The position numbers were made by a program, and so were the translations under genes. From Paenibacillus xylaniclasticus (GTDB lineage: Bacteria; Bacillota; Bacilli; Paenibacillales; Paenibacillaceae), in contig NZ_BIML01000001.1 of NCBI RefSeq assembly GCF_004001065.1, positions 62,001-126,000 of the forward strand: a stretch of DNA of 64,000 nt. The letters run 5' to 3'. Within the stretch, counting starts at the first letter, position 1; each line of letters starts with the position of its first letter. Below, in pieces: positions 41,959-50,950 of this stretch. The notes below the pieces were generated by a model. It had not been told where the DNA came from, ran no database searches, and worked only from the letters and a program-made list of their open reading frames with translations.

Positions 41959-42960
41959 ATGAAGCTTAGTATATTAGACCAATCACAAGTCGCCGAAGGA
42001 CGCACCGCTGCTGACGCACTGAGAGAAACGACGCAGCTAGCGATTGAAGCCGACCGGCTTGGCTATTACCGGTATTGGGTATCCGAGCATCACGCATCAG
42101 GCGCACTGGCGCATTCCAGCCCGGAAGTGCTGATCGCTCATTTGGCGGCGCATACGTCACGTATTCGTCTCGGCTCTGGAGGGGTCATGCTCCCTCATTA
42201 CAGCGCCTATAAGGTCGCCGAAAACTTCCGGCTGCTCGAAGCGCTGCACCCTGGCCGGATCGACGTCGGACTTGGCCGCGCTCCAGGCGGCATGCCCCTG
42301 TCAACACGCGCACTGCAGGAAGGGAAATATACGAGCATCGACCGATATCCTCAGCAGGTTACAGACCTCATTACTTACTTGTATGATCAAGCAGGACCGA
42401 CACATACGTATCCGAATCTGTTCGCTTCGCCGATCATCGATACCGCTCCTGAAATATGGCTGCTCGGCTCCAGCGGCGAAAGCGCAAGGCTGTCCGCACA
42501 GCTAGGCCTGAGGTTCGGCTTTGCCCAGTTTTTCGGCGTACCAGGCGGCGAGGCGGCTGTCCGCAGTTACAAGGAACAGTTCAAGCCGTCTGCACTGAAT
42601 GACAAGCCGCATGCTTTGGCAGCCGTATACGTCGTCTGTGCCGATACGCAGGAGGAAGCGGAACGGCTTGCGACCAGTACGTCATTATTCTTCTTAATGC
42701 TCCATCGCGGCGGCAATCTCCGTTATTTCCCTTCTGTGGAGACATCCGAGTCGTACCCGTACGACGAAATCGATATTGAGCTGATCAATAACCGCCGAAG
42801 CCAGATCATCGTCGGCACGCCGGACGTCGTGAAGGAGAAGCTCATCGCAATTCGCGAACGATTCGATGCCGATGAGCTGATGATCGTCACGAATACTCAC
42901 AGCTTCGAAGCACGGATCCGATCCTATCGACTCGTAGCCGAGGCATTCGGGATGAAGTAA
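41959..42960 (+). CDS. LLM-class flavin-dependent oxidoreductase
   Basis: A 333-residue member of the luciferase-like monooxygenase superfamily, of the single-chain group without a bound cofactor requirement obvious from sequence. WVSEHHASGALAHSSPEV and GLGRAPGGMPLSTRAL are typical of the YhbW-type group. It probably uses FMN from a separate reductase to oxidise an unknown substrate. GAGGTGAG lies before ATG 41959; an in-frame start at 41947 overlaps this site. Confidence 0.92.
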   Translation: MKLSILDQSQVAEGRTAADALRETTQLAIEADRLGYYRYWVSEHHASGALAHSSPEVLIAHLAAHTSRIRLGSGGVMLPHYSAYKVAENFRLLEALHPGRIDVGLGRAPGGMPLSTRALQEGKYTSIDRYPQQVTDLITYLYDQAGPTHTYPNLFASPIIDTAPEIWLLGSSGESARLSAQLGLRFGFAQFFGVPGGEAAVRSYKEQFKPSALNDKPHALAAVYVVCADTQEEAERLATSTSLFFLMLHRGGNLRYFPSVETSESYPYDEIDIELINNRRSQIIVGTPDVVKEKLIAIRERFDADELMIVTNTHSFEARIRSYRLVAEAFGMK

Positions 42961-42969
42961 ACGATACAA

Positions 42970-43009
42970 GGGCTGACTCATCGCCATATGGTGATGAATC
43001 AGCCCTCTT
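42970..43009. terminator. Terminator between convergent genes
   Basis: A long stem pairing GGGCTGA-TCATC with GATGA-TCAGCCC, followed by a T-rich stretch, between the oxidoreductase and the convergent ABC gene. Confidence 0.85.
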
Positions 43010-43015
43010 TATTCC

Positions 43016-44833
43016 TTAACCTGTCCTGCTGTTTAAGATCTCATTGAATGACTGCTGCATAAGCAGCTGGGACTGGACGAGGTTAGCGTATAGACCGCTC
43101 GACTTCATCAGCTCCTCATGTGTACCTTGCTCGGTTATGCGGCCATCACGAATGACAATAATGAGATCCGCATCACGAATCGTCGACAGACGGTGCGCGA
43201 TAATGAACGCCGTCCTCCCCTCCAGTACCCGCTTCAACGCCGATTGAATATGCTGCTCCGTCTCCGTGTCGACGCTCGATGTCGCTTCGTCCAGAATGAG
43301 AATACGCGGATCGCTAAGCAGCACTCGACCGAATGCGAGCAGCTGCCGTTGTCCGACAGACAGCTTGCTGCCCCGTTCTTCCACCTGCGTCTGATACCCG
43401 TCCGGGAACTTGCTAACGAACTGATCGATGCGTACACTCTTCGCTGCCTCCAGCAGCGCTTCTTCGGACGCATCCTCGTTACCGTAACGCAAGTTTTCTT
43501 CAATCGTCCCGGAGAAAATAAACGAGTCCTGCAGCACAATGCCCATTTGACGTCGAAGGGATTCAAGCGTAACGTCTTTCACATCATGTCCGTCGATCAG
43601 TACTTGACCGTCAGTCGCATCGTAGAAACGCATTAGCAGGTTGACAATCGTACTCTTGCCTGCTCCCGTTGGACCGACAACGGCGATACGTTGACCCGGC
43701 TTTACGCGAAGATTAATACCATGAAGCACTTCCGGTTTGTCTGGGCCGTAGCGGAATGAAACATCTCGAAACTCGACCTCACCTCGAATTGAAGGAAGCT
43801 CCTTCGCTTGTGCCGTATTTTTAATCTCCGGCTTGGTATCTAATATTTCGAACAGCCGCTCCGCTGAGGCCATCGCAGACAACAGTTGACTGTACACTTT
43901 GGACAGCGCGCTAAGCGGCCCCCAGAACCGCCATAAATAGTTAATGAATGCCATGACGAAGCCGACCGTCAGCGCATCATCCATGACGCGCTTCGCACCG
44001 AACCAAATCACAATACATGTCCCGAGCATCCCGATTAACTCCACGATCGGCCATACCGTCGATTCCAGCCGGACTGCACGCATAAACGCATTTTTATTAT
44101 TTAAGTTAATGTCATTAAATTTGGCGTTGTTAACCGACTGTCGAGAGAACGCCTGTACGACGCGAATACCTTGAATCGTCTCATTTACATTGCCGTTAAT
44201 GGCAGACATGGTGCGGCGGGACTTCGACCAGGAGCCTTCAATCTTCGGTCTCAGCTTGGCAACCACTAGATAAAGCAGCGGCATAGTAGCAAAAGAAAGA
44301 AGCGTAAGCTGCCAATCCATCCAAAATAAAATTACGACGATACCGAGCAGATGCGTCACTTCCATTACGGTTGTGATCAATCCACCGTTAATTAATTCCC
44401 CAATCGCGTTCGTATCGTTCGTAATACGGGACATAATTTTACCGGCTGGACGACCGTCGAAGAACCGGAACGAGAGTGTTTGCAAATGATTAAACAGCTG
44501 CTGACGCAAGTCGAACAACACTCGTTGACCGGTAAAATTAATCAGCTTCGTATGAAGCCAGCCGAACAACCAGCCGATTAATCGGATGCTTAACAAGGCT
44601 ATGCCGGTCCACATGATGAAATCATAATCTTTCTTCACGATGCCCTCGTCGATAATAAATCCTAACATTAGCGGCTCAGCAAGACTAAGCACCATGTTCA
44701 ACAGAACGATAACGATTACGAAGCCTAAAGTTCGCTTATATGGCAGCACATACCGGAATAATCGGCGCAAATAATCGAACTGAAACGGTCGTTCTTCCAG
44801 CTCGTCTTCCGAATCCCACTCGACTTGACTCAC
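43016..44833 (-). CDS. ABC exporter subunit (second gene of attenuated pair)
   Basis: A 605-residue half-transporter with a polar N-terminal extension (about 1-25), six transmembrane segments and an ATPase domain. Walker A is VGPTGAGKST, Walker B is ILILDEATSSVD and the switch His is in IIAHRLSTI; the signature is LSVGQRQLLAF, a variant of LSGGQ. I chose GTG 44833, seven bases after a run of G; in-frame ATGs a few codons upstream lack a site. It follows the partner exporter gene by 83 bases on the same strand. The pair resembles BmrC/BmrD-type heterodimeric multidrug exporters. Confidence 0.9.
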   Translation of the reverse strand: MSQVEWDSEDELEERPFQFDYLRRLFRYVLPYKRTLGFVIVIVLLNMVLSLAEPLMLGFIIDEGIVKKDYDFIMWTGIALLSIRLIGWLFGWLHTKLINFTGQRVLFDLRQQLFNHLQTLSFRFFDGRPAGKIMSRITNDTNAIGELINGGLITTVMEVTHLLGIVVILFWMDWQLTLLSFATMPLLYLVVAKLRPKIEGSWSKSRRTMSAINGNVNETIQGIRVVQAFSRQSVNNAKFNDINLNNKNAFMRAVRLESTVWPIVELIGMLGTCIVIWFGAKRVMDDALTVGFVMAFINYLWRFWGPLSALSKVYSQLLSAMASAERLFEILDTKPEIKNTAQAKELPSIRGEVEFRDVSFRYGPDKPEVLHGINLRVKPGQRIAVVGPTGAGKSTIVNLLMRFYDATDGQVLIDGHDVKDVTLESLRRQMGIVLQDSFIFSGTIEENLRYGNEDASEEALLEAAKSVRIDQFVSKFPDGYQTQVEERGSKLSVGQRQLLAFGRVLLSDPRILILDEATSSVDTETEQHIQSALKRVLEGRTAFIIAHRLSTIRDADLIIVIRDGRITEQGTHEELMKSSGLYANLVQSQLLMQQSFNEILNSRTG

Positions 44834-44916
44834 GGGCTTTCCCCCCCAATGCATTATCAAATATGATTAATTATTAATACGATTAATTTCCCATCAAGTA
44901 ATGTATCCGATAATTC

Positions 44917-46659
44917 CTATTCACCCGACGCCACGGCCATCTCCTGTTTCTCCAACAGCTTGCGGAAAAATCCATCCTGCTCATTCAACTCGGCATGTGA
45001 GCCTTGCTGAATGATACGTCCATTGTCGAGTACAATAATGCGGTCAGCGCGGCGAATCGAGGACAGCCGCTGGGCGATTATGAAGGTGGTGCGATCCTGC
45101 ATCACCTCGAGCAGCGCCTCATGGATCGCCGACTCCGTCGCCGTATCGACGGATGCCGTCGCTTCGTCAAGCACGAGTATGGGCGGATTCATTAGAATCG
45201 CACGCGCAAGGGCAACGCGTTGCCGCTGACCGCCCGATAATCCGACGCCGCGTTCGCCGATAAGCGTATCGTAGCCATACGGCATATTGATAATAAAATC
45301 ATGAATTTGCGCGCGTATCGCTGCATTCTCAATCTGTTCTTGAGTCGCTTCAGGGAACCCATAAGCGATGTTGTCGCGAATGGATGCCGAGAATAGAAAT
45401 GTCTCCTGCGGCACGATGCCAATGCTGCGACGAAGGCTTTCCAGATTATAGTCACGTACGTCGATACCGTCGATCCGCACTGCCCCCTCCGTTACGTCGT
45501 AGAAGCGGGACAGCAGCGCGATCAGACTGCTTTTGCCCGAGCCGGTTGCGCCAAGCACTGCAATCACCTCACCTGGCTTAACCTCCAGATTAATGTTATG
45601 AAGAACAGGAGCAGAACCAGAAGCAAAGGCGAACGAGACTCGTTCGAACGAGACCGCCCCTTTCATTGTATCGGTACCGGCGCCGCCAGCAGCCGGGGAT
45701 TGAATTTCTACCTCCGTATCCAGCACCTCGAATACGCGAGGAGCAGCCTTAATGGCCTGCTGTAAAATGTTAATTTGCCAGCCCAGCATATTAAGCGGCC
45801 AAATCAAGCCCCATGTATACCATTGAAATGCCATGAACGTACCCAGCGTCATTTCGTCCTTGGCCACGTATACGGCACCGAGCCATATCATAATAAGAAA
45901 AGTCAATCCTCCCAAAAAGCCCATTAACGGGAATGCTGTCGCCTCCAGTTTGGCACGGTACATGTTCGTATCGAAATTGTGCTCATTGCGCTCGGAGAAC
46001 TTCGTTCGTTCCTTCCCTTCTCTTGCGAACGCTTTCACAACTCGTATGCCGGAAATATTCTCCTGCAGTGTCGTTGTAAGTCTTCCCATCTGTTCCCGAA
46101 TATTTCCCCACGCAGGACCGACCTTGCGGCTAAATATCCACATGACAAGCAGAAGCGGCGGAATCGGGCTAAGCGCCAGCAGCGTTACTTCCCACTGCAT
46201 GGACAGCATAAAGATTAACGTTCCGACGAATGTGAAGATGCCGGTAATGAGCATCATCGCACCGAAGCCAACGAAGTTTTTGACGGCCTCGATATCTCCA
46301 GTCATCCGTGACATTAACTGTCCCGTCTGCGCTGTGTCATAATATTTGAAGGGCAGCCGCTGCAACTGGGCATACATTTGCTTCCTTAGTGTAAAGACGA
46401 CGTTCTGACCAACCATTTCCTGCGTATATCCCTGGCCGAATGCGCCTAAGCTCTTCACCAGCTGAATACCGAATAACGCAAGCGTTAATAGAATAACAAC
46501 CTCCATGTCCCCCTTAGCGATTCCGTCATCAAACACTTTACGCAATACCCAAGGAGCAATTAGGTCAATAATGGTTGCGAGCAGCATTAGCGCGATCGCT
46601 GCCGCCGCCCATTTGGCGCTCGGTCTTACATACTTCAACAACCGGAGTAGTGTTGCCAT
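44917..46659 (-). CDS. ABC exporter subunit (first gene of attenuated pair)
   Basis: A 580-residue half-transporter: six membrane helices, then an ATPase domain with Walker A LGATGSGKSS, canonical signature LSGGQRQRVALAR, Walker B ILVLDEATASVD and switch His replaced by Gln (IIAQRLSSI), which suggests one weakened site in the heterodimer. ATG 46659 follows GAGGAGAGAG; the frame is open far upstream, but that part lies over a terminator hairpin. The leader region (46712-46873) holds a short peptide gene and an attenuator, so expression probably rises when translation is blocked by an antibiotic. It should pair with the 43016-44833 product. Confidence 0.92.
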   Translation of the reverse strand: MATLLRLLKYVRPSAKWAAAAIALMLLATIIDLIAPWVLRKVFDDGIAKGDMEVVILLTLALFGIQLVKSLGAFGQGYTQEMVGQNVVFTLRKQMYAQLQRLPFKYYDTAQTGQLMSRMTGDIEAVKNFVGFGAMMLITGIFTFVGTLIFMLSMQWEVTLLALSPIPPLLLVMWIFSRKVGPAWGNIREQMGRLTTTLQENISGIRVVKAFAREGKERTKFSERNEHNFDTNMYRAKLEATAFPLMGFLGGLTFLIMIWLGAVYVAKDEMTLGTFMAFQWYTWGLIWPLNMLGWQINILQQAIKAAPRVFEVLDTEVEIQSPAAGGAGTDTMKGAVSFERVSFAFASGSAPVLHNINLEVKPGEVIAVLGATGSGKSSLIALLSRFYDVTEGAVRIDGIDVRDYNLESLRRSIGIVPQETFLFSASIRDNIAYGFPEATQEQIENAAIRAQIHDFIINMPYGYDTLIGERGVGLSGGQRQRVALARAILMNPPILVLDEATASVDTATESAIHEALLEVMQDRTTFIIAQRLSSIRRADRIIVLDNGRIIQQGSHAELNEQDGFFRKLLEKQEMAVASGE

Positions 46660-46711
46660 CGTCTTATCTCTCTCCTCTCTAGACCTTCCCTTCGAATTGC
46701 AGCAACAACAA

Positions 46712-46746
46712 CAAAAAAGACCTGCATCCAATAAGGCACAGGTCTT
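46712..46746 (-). terminator. Attenuator terminator in the exporter leader
   Basis: On the minus strand AAGACCTG pairs with CAGGTCTT around a 14-base loop and runs into six T residues, 50 bases before the exporter start. The upstream arm overlaps CGAGAAGA, which can instead pair with TCTTTTCG (plus-strand 46797-46804 region) in the last codons of the leader peptide gene. The two structures exclude each other. Confidence 0.75.
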
Positions 46747-46786
46747 CTCGTAAACGACAAGGCAAACGATAGAGTCAGCTCTGACG

Positions 46787-46873
46787 TTATGCACAATGAC
46801 ACGAAAAGATAGAGCCTATAACTGCGTAATTCATCCGTTCAATGTTCATTGAAGCAAAATTCTGATTACGCAT
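46787..46873 (-). CDS. 28-residue leader peptide upstream of the exporter pair
   Basis: ATG at 46873 stands seven bases after a perfect AGGAGG (plus 46881-46886). The frame encodes MRNQNFASMNIERMNYAVIG then SIFSCHCA and stops at TAA 46787-46789. It lies before a terminator hairpin and an ABC exporter pair, the layout of bmrB before bmrCD in B. subtilis, where ribosome stalling on the leader lets transcription continue. The last codons contain TCTTTTCG, which can pair with the 5' arm of the terminator. If a drug stalls the ribosome early, this segment is free and the antiterminator can form. A role as regulator is inferred; the peptide itself probably has no function. Confidence 0.7.
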   Translation of the reverse strand: MRNQNFASMNIERMNYAVIGSIFSCHCA

Positions 46874-46988
46874 GTTCAGCCCTCCTCTCGTACTAGTCGA
46901 AGATTTTGTTGTCAATACAAGCAAATATTAGCATCGATTTCCGCTATAAGCAATACCTTAATCTCATAAAATTTTAATAAATCTATAC

Positions 46989-47522
46989 TTACAAATCCCG
47001 ATGCTCGATCAAATCCTCCGGTCCAATGCCGCCTTCAACCGCGAACTCGAAATCTTCGATATCGTATATTTGTACCGGGACTTCCGCGTCGATCAGCCGT
47101 TCCTGAAACTCAATCTGATCGGATAGAATCGGTATGCCAAGCTTCATGCCTGTCAATAAAATCTCCGTCTCGATCGGATCGAACAGCTCACCGTATTGGG
47201 CATTGTCGAGCGAATGGACAATCGTGAACTGAATTTTATCATCGAGCAAGAGCGGAGCGCTTTCGCGCCACGGCACTTGAAGCGCCTTTTCAATTTTCTT
47301 ACGATTTAGCGGATCCTCGAAAAAAGCGATTAATTCGCCGATCTTTTCTTTCACATGTCTATCGTCAGACGGGTCCTCCATTACAGGCTCAGCACCGTCC
47401 TTCATATCGTATAGCTCAACAATTGTTGAATAAGGAACGACATAATCAACCGGACGGCTTGGCACGAGCAAATGCCCGTAGGTAGCCACCATCACCGCTT
47501 CAATTACAAAACGCCGTCGCAT
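46989..47522 (-). CDS. Conserved protein of unknown function
   Basis: A 177-residue soluble protein, rich in Asp, Glu and Pro, with GGAGGATGC before its ATG. The start, MRRRFVIEAVMVATYGHLLVPS, and a central stretch (IGELIAFFEDPLNRKKIEKAL) suggest an alpha/beta fold. I recall similar proteins in Paenibacillus genomes but without known function, and see no catalytic motif. It is a single gene, divergent from ypdA. Confidence 0.75.
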   Translation of the reverse strand: MRRRFVIEAVMVATYGHLLVPSRPVDYVVPYSTIVELYDMKDGAEPVMEDPSDDRHVKEKIGELIAFFEDPLNRKKIEKALQVPWRESAPLLLDDKIQFTIVHSLDNAQYGELFDPIETEILLTGMKLGIPILSDQIEFQERLIDAEVPVQIYDIEDFEFAVEGGIGPEDLIEHRDL

Positions 47523-47622
47523 CTAGCATCCTCCCAGTCTTACATTTCAACATCATTATACATGTTTCGAAAGCTCGTACCTAGTACCATTCGTTGATTT
47601 ATTGACAGCTTATATATCCGGT

Positions 47623-47652
47623 TTGCGCAAGGGAGTGCCGCAACGGTACAAT
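47623..47652 (+). promoter_or_regulatory. Probable ypdA promoter
   Basis: TTGCGC (47623-47628), an 18-base spacer and TACAAT (47647-47652) precede the ypdA ribosome site AGGAGG at 47673. Confidence 0.55.
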
Positions 47653-47691
47653 ATAGGATATGAATCTGACCCAGGAGGCTAACCTGCCATC

Positions 47692-48702
47692 ATGCTAGAT
47701 ACGAACTCTATCCAATCCGAAGACATCATTATTGTCGGCGCCGGCCCTTGCGGACTTGCGGCCGCGTATGAGCTGCAGCAGCTTGGACTGCAACCGCTTA
47801 TTATCGAAAGCCGTAACGTTGTCCACTCTATATCACAATATCCGACCTATATGAAATTTTTCAGTACGCCGGAACTGCTGGAGATCGGCGGCATCCCGTT
47901 TACGACAGCCGGAGATAAACCGACACGCCAGGAGGCGCTCAATTATTACCGCACCGTTATGCTGCGTCATAATATCCGTGTTAATGCTTATGAAACGGTC
48001 AACGAAGTGATACAAGACGAGGATGGAACGTTCCTCGTCCAATCAACAGATAAAAGCGGCAGCACCAGATTATATCGCTGTAACCGCGTCATCATCGCCA
48101 CTGGATACTTCGATCATCCGAACACACTCGGCATACCAGGAGAAGAGCTGGACAAAGTGAGCCATTTCTTCCGCGAAGCTCATCCCTATACCCGCATGAA
48201 GGTCGTCATAATTGGCGGAAGCAACTCCGCAATCGACGCGGCGCTTGAGTTGGAGCGGGTCGGCGCAGAAGTAACCGTCGTCTACCGCGGCGAGGGCTAT
48301 GCGTCCGGCATTAAGCCGTGGGTGCTTCCGCTCTTCGAGAGCTTGGTAGCGAAGGGACGTATTCGGATGATGTTCCGCTCCCGCGTCGTTCACATCGATC
48401 TCTCAACGGTCACCGTCGAGCACGAAGGAGGGAAAGAACTGCTGCCGAACGATTTTGTCCTCGCGCTTACCGGCTTCCACCCTGATCGCGTATTCTTAAC
48501 GAAAATCGGTGTCACACTCGAAGAGGACGGCAGTCCGAGCTTCGATGATTCGACGATGGAGACGAATGTGCCAGGCGTATATCTGGCAGGCGTCGTAGCA
48601 TCCAGGAAGCAGGCGAACGAAGTATTTATCGAGACCGGACGTTATCATGGCCGATTAATCGCGAGCCATCTCGCTAGTCAGATGAACCGTTCAACCCGCT
48701 AA
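47692..48702 (+). CDS. ypdA: YpdA-type bacillithiol disulfide reductase
   Basis: A 336-residue flavoprotein with FAD-binding GAGPCGLAAA (the conserved Cys20 within it is the family hallmark), the NADPH-binding GGSNSAIDAALEL and an ATGYFD FAD contact. YpdA (Bdr) reduces oxidised bacillithiol disulfide, restoring the Firmicute low-molecular-weight thiol in the cytoplasm. AGGAGG lies 13 bases before the ATG, rather far, but no better start is seen. Together with the Firmicute traits elsewhere it indicates a bacillithiol-producing host. Confidence 0.93.
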   Translation: MLDTNSIQSEDIIIVGAGPCGLAAAYELQQLGLQPLIIESRNVVHSISQYPTYMKFFSTPELLEIGGIPFTTAGDKPTRQEALNYYRTVMLRHNIRVNAYETVNEVIQDEDGTFLVQSTDKSGSTRLYRCNRVIIATGYFDHPNTLGIPGEELDKVSHFFREAHPYTRMKVVIIGGSNSAIDAALELERVGAEVTVVYRGEGYASGIKPWVLPLFESLVAKGRIRMMFRSRVVHIDLSTVTVEHEGGKELLPNDFVLALTGFHPDRVFLTKIGVTLEEDGSPSFDDSTMETNVPGVYLAGVVASRKQANEVFIETGRYHGRLIASHLASQMNRSTR

Positions 48703-48742
48703 CGTTCACTGTTATCAATAATATTAATATTATGAATAATAC

Positions 48743-48784
48743 AACCTTCGCATTTGCGGTGATTGATGTCGCACGGCGAAGGTT
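48743..48784. terminator. Hairpin between convergent genes
   Basis: AACCTTCGC pairs with GCGAAGGTT around a 24-base loop, between ypdA and the deacetylase. Confidence 0.65.
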
Positions 48785-48809
48785 GCTTTTATATCCGATA
48801 ATGACCGAG

Positions 48810-49721
48810 CTACAACCTCATTTGCAGCTTCTGCAGCTCCCTCCAGCCAATTCGAATGAGCTGCTGCTCCTCGAATGTACGAAGTACCTCCGGATCTTGC
48901 AGCAGCCTTACATCCCAACCGCGCTTTTGCGCCTCTGTGTGGAAAGCGTTCAGTTCCTCGGTCGGATCAGCCGGATGAATAATAATCTCAGATACCCCTG
49001 GCTGTAATCCGGTTAACAGCTGGATAAATTGCGCCCGATATGACTCATAGGTTTCGTTGAACTGCATCGCGAATGGCAGCCCTAGCAAATAATCCAGCAC
49101 GACAACGCCGCACGCTTCCGCTTCCTCAGCCCGCTTCTTTGCTAGCTCTGCCAATTCCGGAGGCGCTACTTGTCCGGTCTCCGTCAGCAAGTTCCGAGGT
49201 AGACGGAATGGGAGGCCGTACTCCGCACACACTTCGAATACCTGTGTCAAAAAGTCGCGTCCCGTCTCCAAGCCATACAAGCTGCCCATATGATTGTCAG
49301 CATGGGTCGGCCGCAAGCCCAGCTGAAGCGCCATCTGTACCTGCGCGATCAGCTCTGTCTTAACCTGAGCAGGGTCAGCTTGTCTTTCGAACGTCTTCGC
49401 CTCTTTTGGGAAATACCCTTCTTCTGTAACCAACGACTCGACAGCTGCCGTCCGGCATACCGGCCCCCACTTGTAGGCGTCCCATTCGCTCGTAAATGTG
49501 AAATGAATGCCTACATCAACCTTTGGATTTCTCGCGCTCCATAGAGCAGCTTCCTTCGCCCAACCGCACGGCAGCATTAACGTAGCCGACTGGATGAATC
49601 CATCGGATAACAGCCTGCTAATTGCCTCGTTCGCTGCATGACATAAGCCAAAGTCATCTGCATTCACAATGACCAGCCGTTCGCGTTCACCATAACCGAG
49701 TAATTGTGCTGTACTCCTCAT
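48810..49721 (-). CDS. ChbG/HpnK (YdjC)-family deacetylase
   Basis: A 303-residue metal-dependent carbohydrate deacetylase. The metal and catalytic residues appear as NADDFGLC (Asp-Asp), GIHFTF (His) and THADNHMGS (His). Family members remove N-acetyl groups from chitooligosaccharides or similar small sugars. The start is taken at the ATG at 49721, nine bases after CGGAGG; earlier in-frame ATGs overlap that site. Single gene, convergent with ypdA. Confidence 0.9.
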   Translation of the reverse strand: MRSTAQLLGYGERERLVIVNADDFGLCHAANEAISRLLSDGFIQSATLMLPCGWAKEAALWSARNPKVDVGIHFTFTSEWDAYKWGPVCRTAAVESLVTEEGYFPKEAKTFERQADPAQVKTELIAQVQMALQLGLRPTHADNHMGSLYGLETGRDFLTQVFEVCAEYGLPFRLPRNLLTETGQVAPPELAELAKKRAEEAEACGVVVLDYLLGLPFAMQFNETYESYRAQFIQLLTGLQPGVSEIIIHPADPTEELNAFHTEAQKRGWDVRLLQDPEVLRTFEEQQLIRIGWRELQKLQMRL

Positions 49722-49781
49722 CGCGCTCATCCTCCGTTCCATATCCCTACCAAGAACAGTATATGGCGGAGGCTTGTACGA

Positions 49782-50852
49782 TCATTCGCTTAAAGAACTA
49801 CGAAGAATGTCTATCAGTAACGGCTCGTTCATTTGTATCCACCGGCAGACAGAATCGGCATGGCGTATTTGTCCTTCCCACACCGCAGGTTCATCCAATC
49901 CTTCCGACCTTCTTCCGGCAAAATGCAAAAATACGTCCAGCATGCGCAGCTTCATCAATCCGGGAATCGCATCCGCTTCTTCTCTCGTCAGCTTACGCGT
50001 CTCCCCAAACCCACCGGTGTATTCCGCAATGGATGTGATCCGTTCATGTTCGGTTCGGTCCGCATGAATGAAATCGACGAGCACGACTGCCGGCTCCATC
50101 GCACGCAAATCGATTGTACAAAACTCGAAATCAAGAATACCGACAATACAGTCATCGACGGCCACAGCATTGGAGAAATTCAAATCGCCATGAATCCACT
50201 GATGCGGCAAAGAACGAATCGATTGAAGAAAACCGTTCATACTCTTCCTTATCTCTAAGATGCGATGGATGGCCTCCATCTCCTGCAAGCCAAGCTTCGA
50301 CCGTTCGGCTAGTGAAATAATATTCTCATTACTCCAGTCCGCATAAGATTGGTCGAGTTCATAATAAGGTTTATAGACCGGTACACGATCGGACTGGTAC
50401 GAAGCAAGTGCTGCGCTCAGTAAACCAGTAGCCCGCCCTAGCGACCGGATATGCACTGCATTGCGCGAAGACGGACGGTCGCCATCGATATAACGAAATA
50501 ACGATGCCAGCTTCCCGCTGTTGGATACGGTAATCGTGTTTCCGGCCATATTTCGGATCGGCTCTGGCACTTTAAGTGCGAAATTTAATTCTATTAAATA
50601 AAAGAGCATATCATGCTCTAACGCTACAATGGAGTTGTCTTGGTGATTATCATACACCCGAATTGCAAACCTGCCGACAACTGATTCGATGAGACGAGTC
50701 GTATTGTTCATTCCAGAATGACGTATAACAGCCTGCCATTGCTCAAGCCCGTACTGACCGAGAATATCGGCAATAACTAAATCAACTTGATCCATTTCTT
50801 GGCTGCCGGTCAACTGACGTTTCTGCGAATCTATACTTCCGCTGTTATTCAA
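49782..50852 (-). CDS. Aminoglycoside-phosphotransferase/homoserine-kinase-like protein
   Basis: A protein of up to 356 residues with the APH kinase fold. The catalytic loop is WIHGDLNFSNAV (Asp and Asn) and the metal-binding motif ILDFEFCTIDLRAMEPA. It is complete, unlike the short homologue at 25788. It is closest in pattern to the homoserine-kinase II and CotS-like group that acts on small metabolites or spore-coat targets. The TTG at 50852 lies 13 bases after GGAGG, rather far, so the true start may be a few codons different. Confidence 0.88.
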   Translation of the reverse strand: MNNSGSIDSQKRQLTGSQEMDQVDLVIADILGQYGLEQWQAVIRHSGMNNTTRLIESVVGRFAIRVYDNHQDNSIVALEHDMLFYLIELNFALKVPEPIRNMAGNTITVSNSGKLASLFRYIDGDRPSSRNAVHIRSLGRATGLLSAALASYQSDRVPVYKPYYELDQSYADWSNENIISLAERSKLGLQEMEAIHRILEIRKSMNGFLQSIRSLPHQWIHGDLNFSNAVAVDDCIVGILDFEFCTIDLRAMEPAVVLVDFIHADRTEHERITSIAEYTGGFGETRKLTREEADAIPGLMKLRMLDVFLHFAGRRSEGLDEPAVWEGQIRHADSVCRWIQMNEPLLIDILRSSLSE

Positions 50853-50950
50853 AGTAAGCTGAGCCCCTCCTTAATTCGCTGCATCAAATATTAATTACAT
50901 TAATAAAAGATTTTAGGCAAACGGATACCCTATTCCAGAGATACCGAAAG

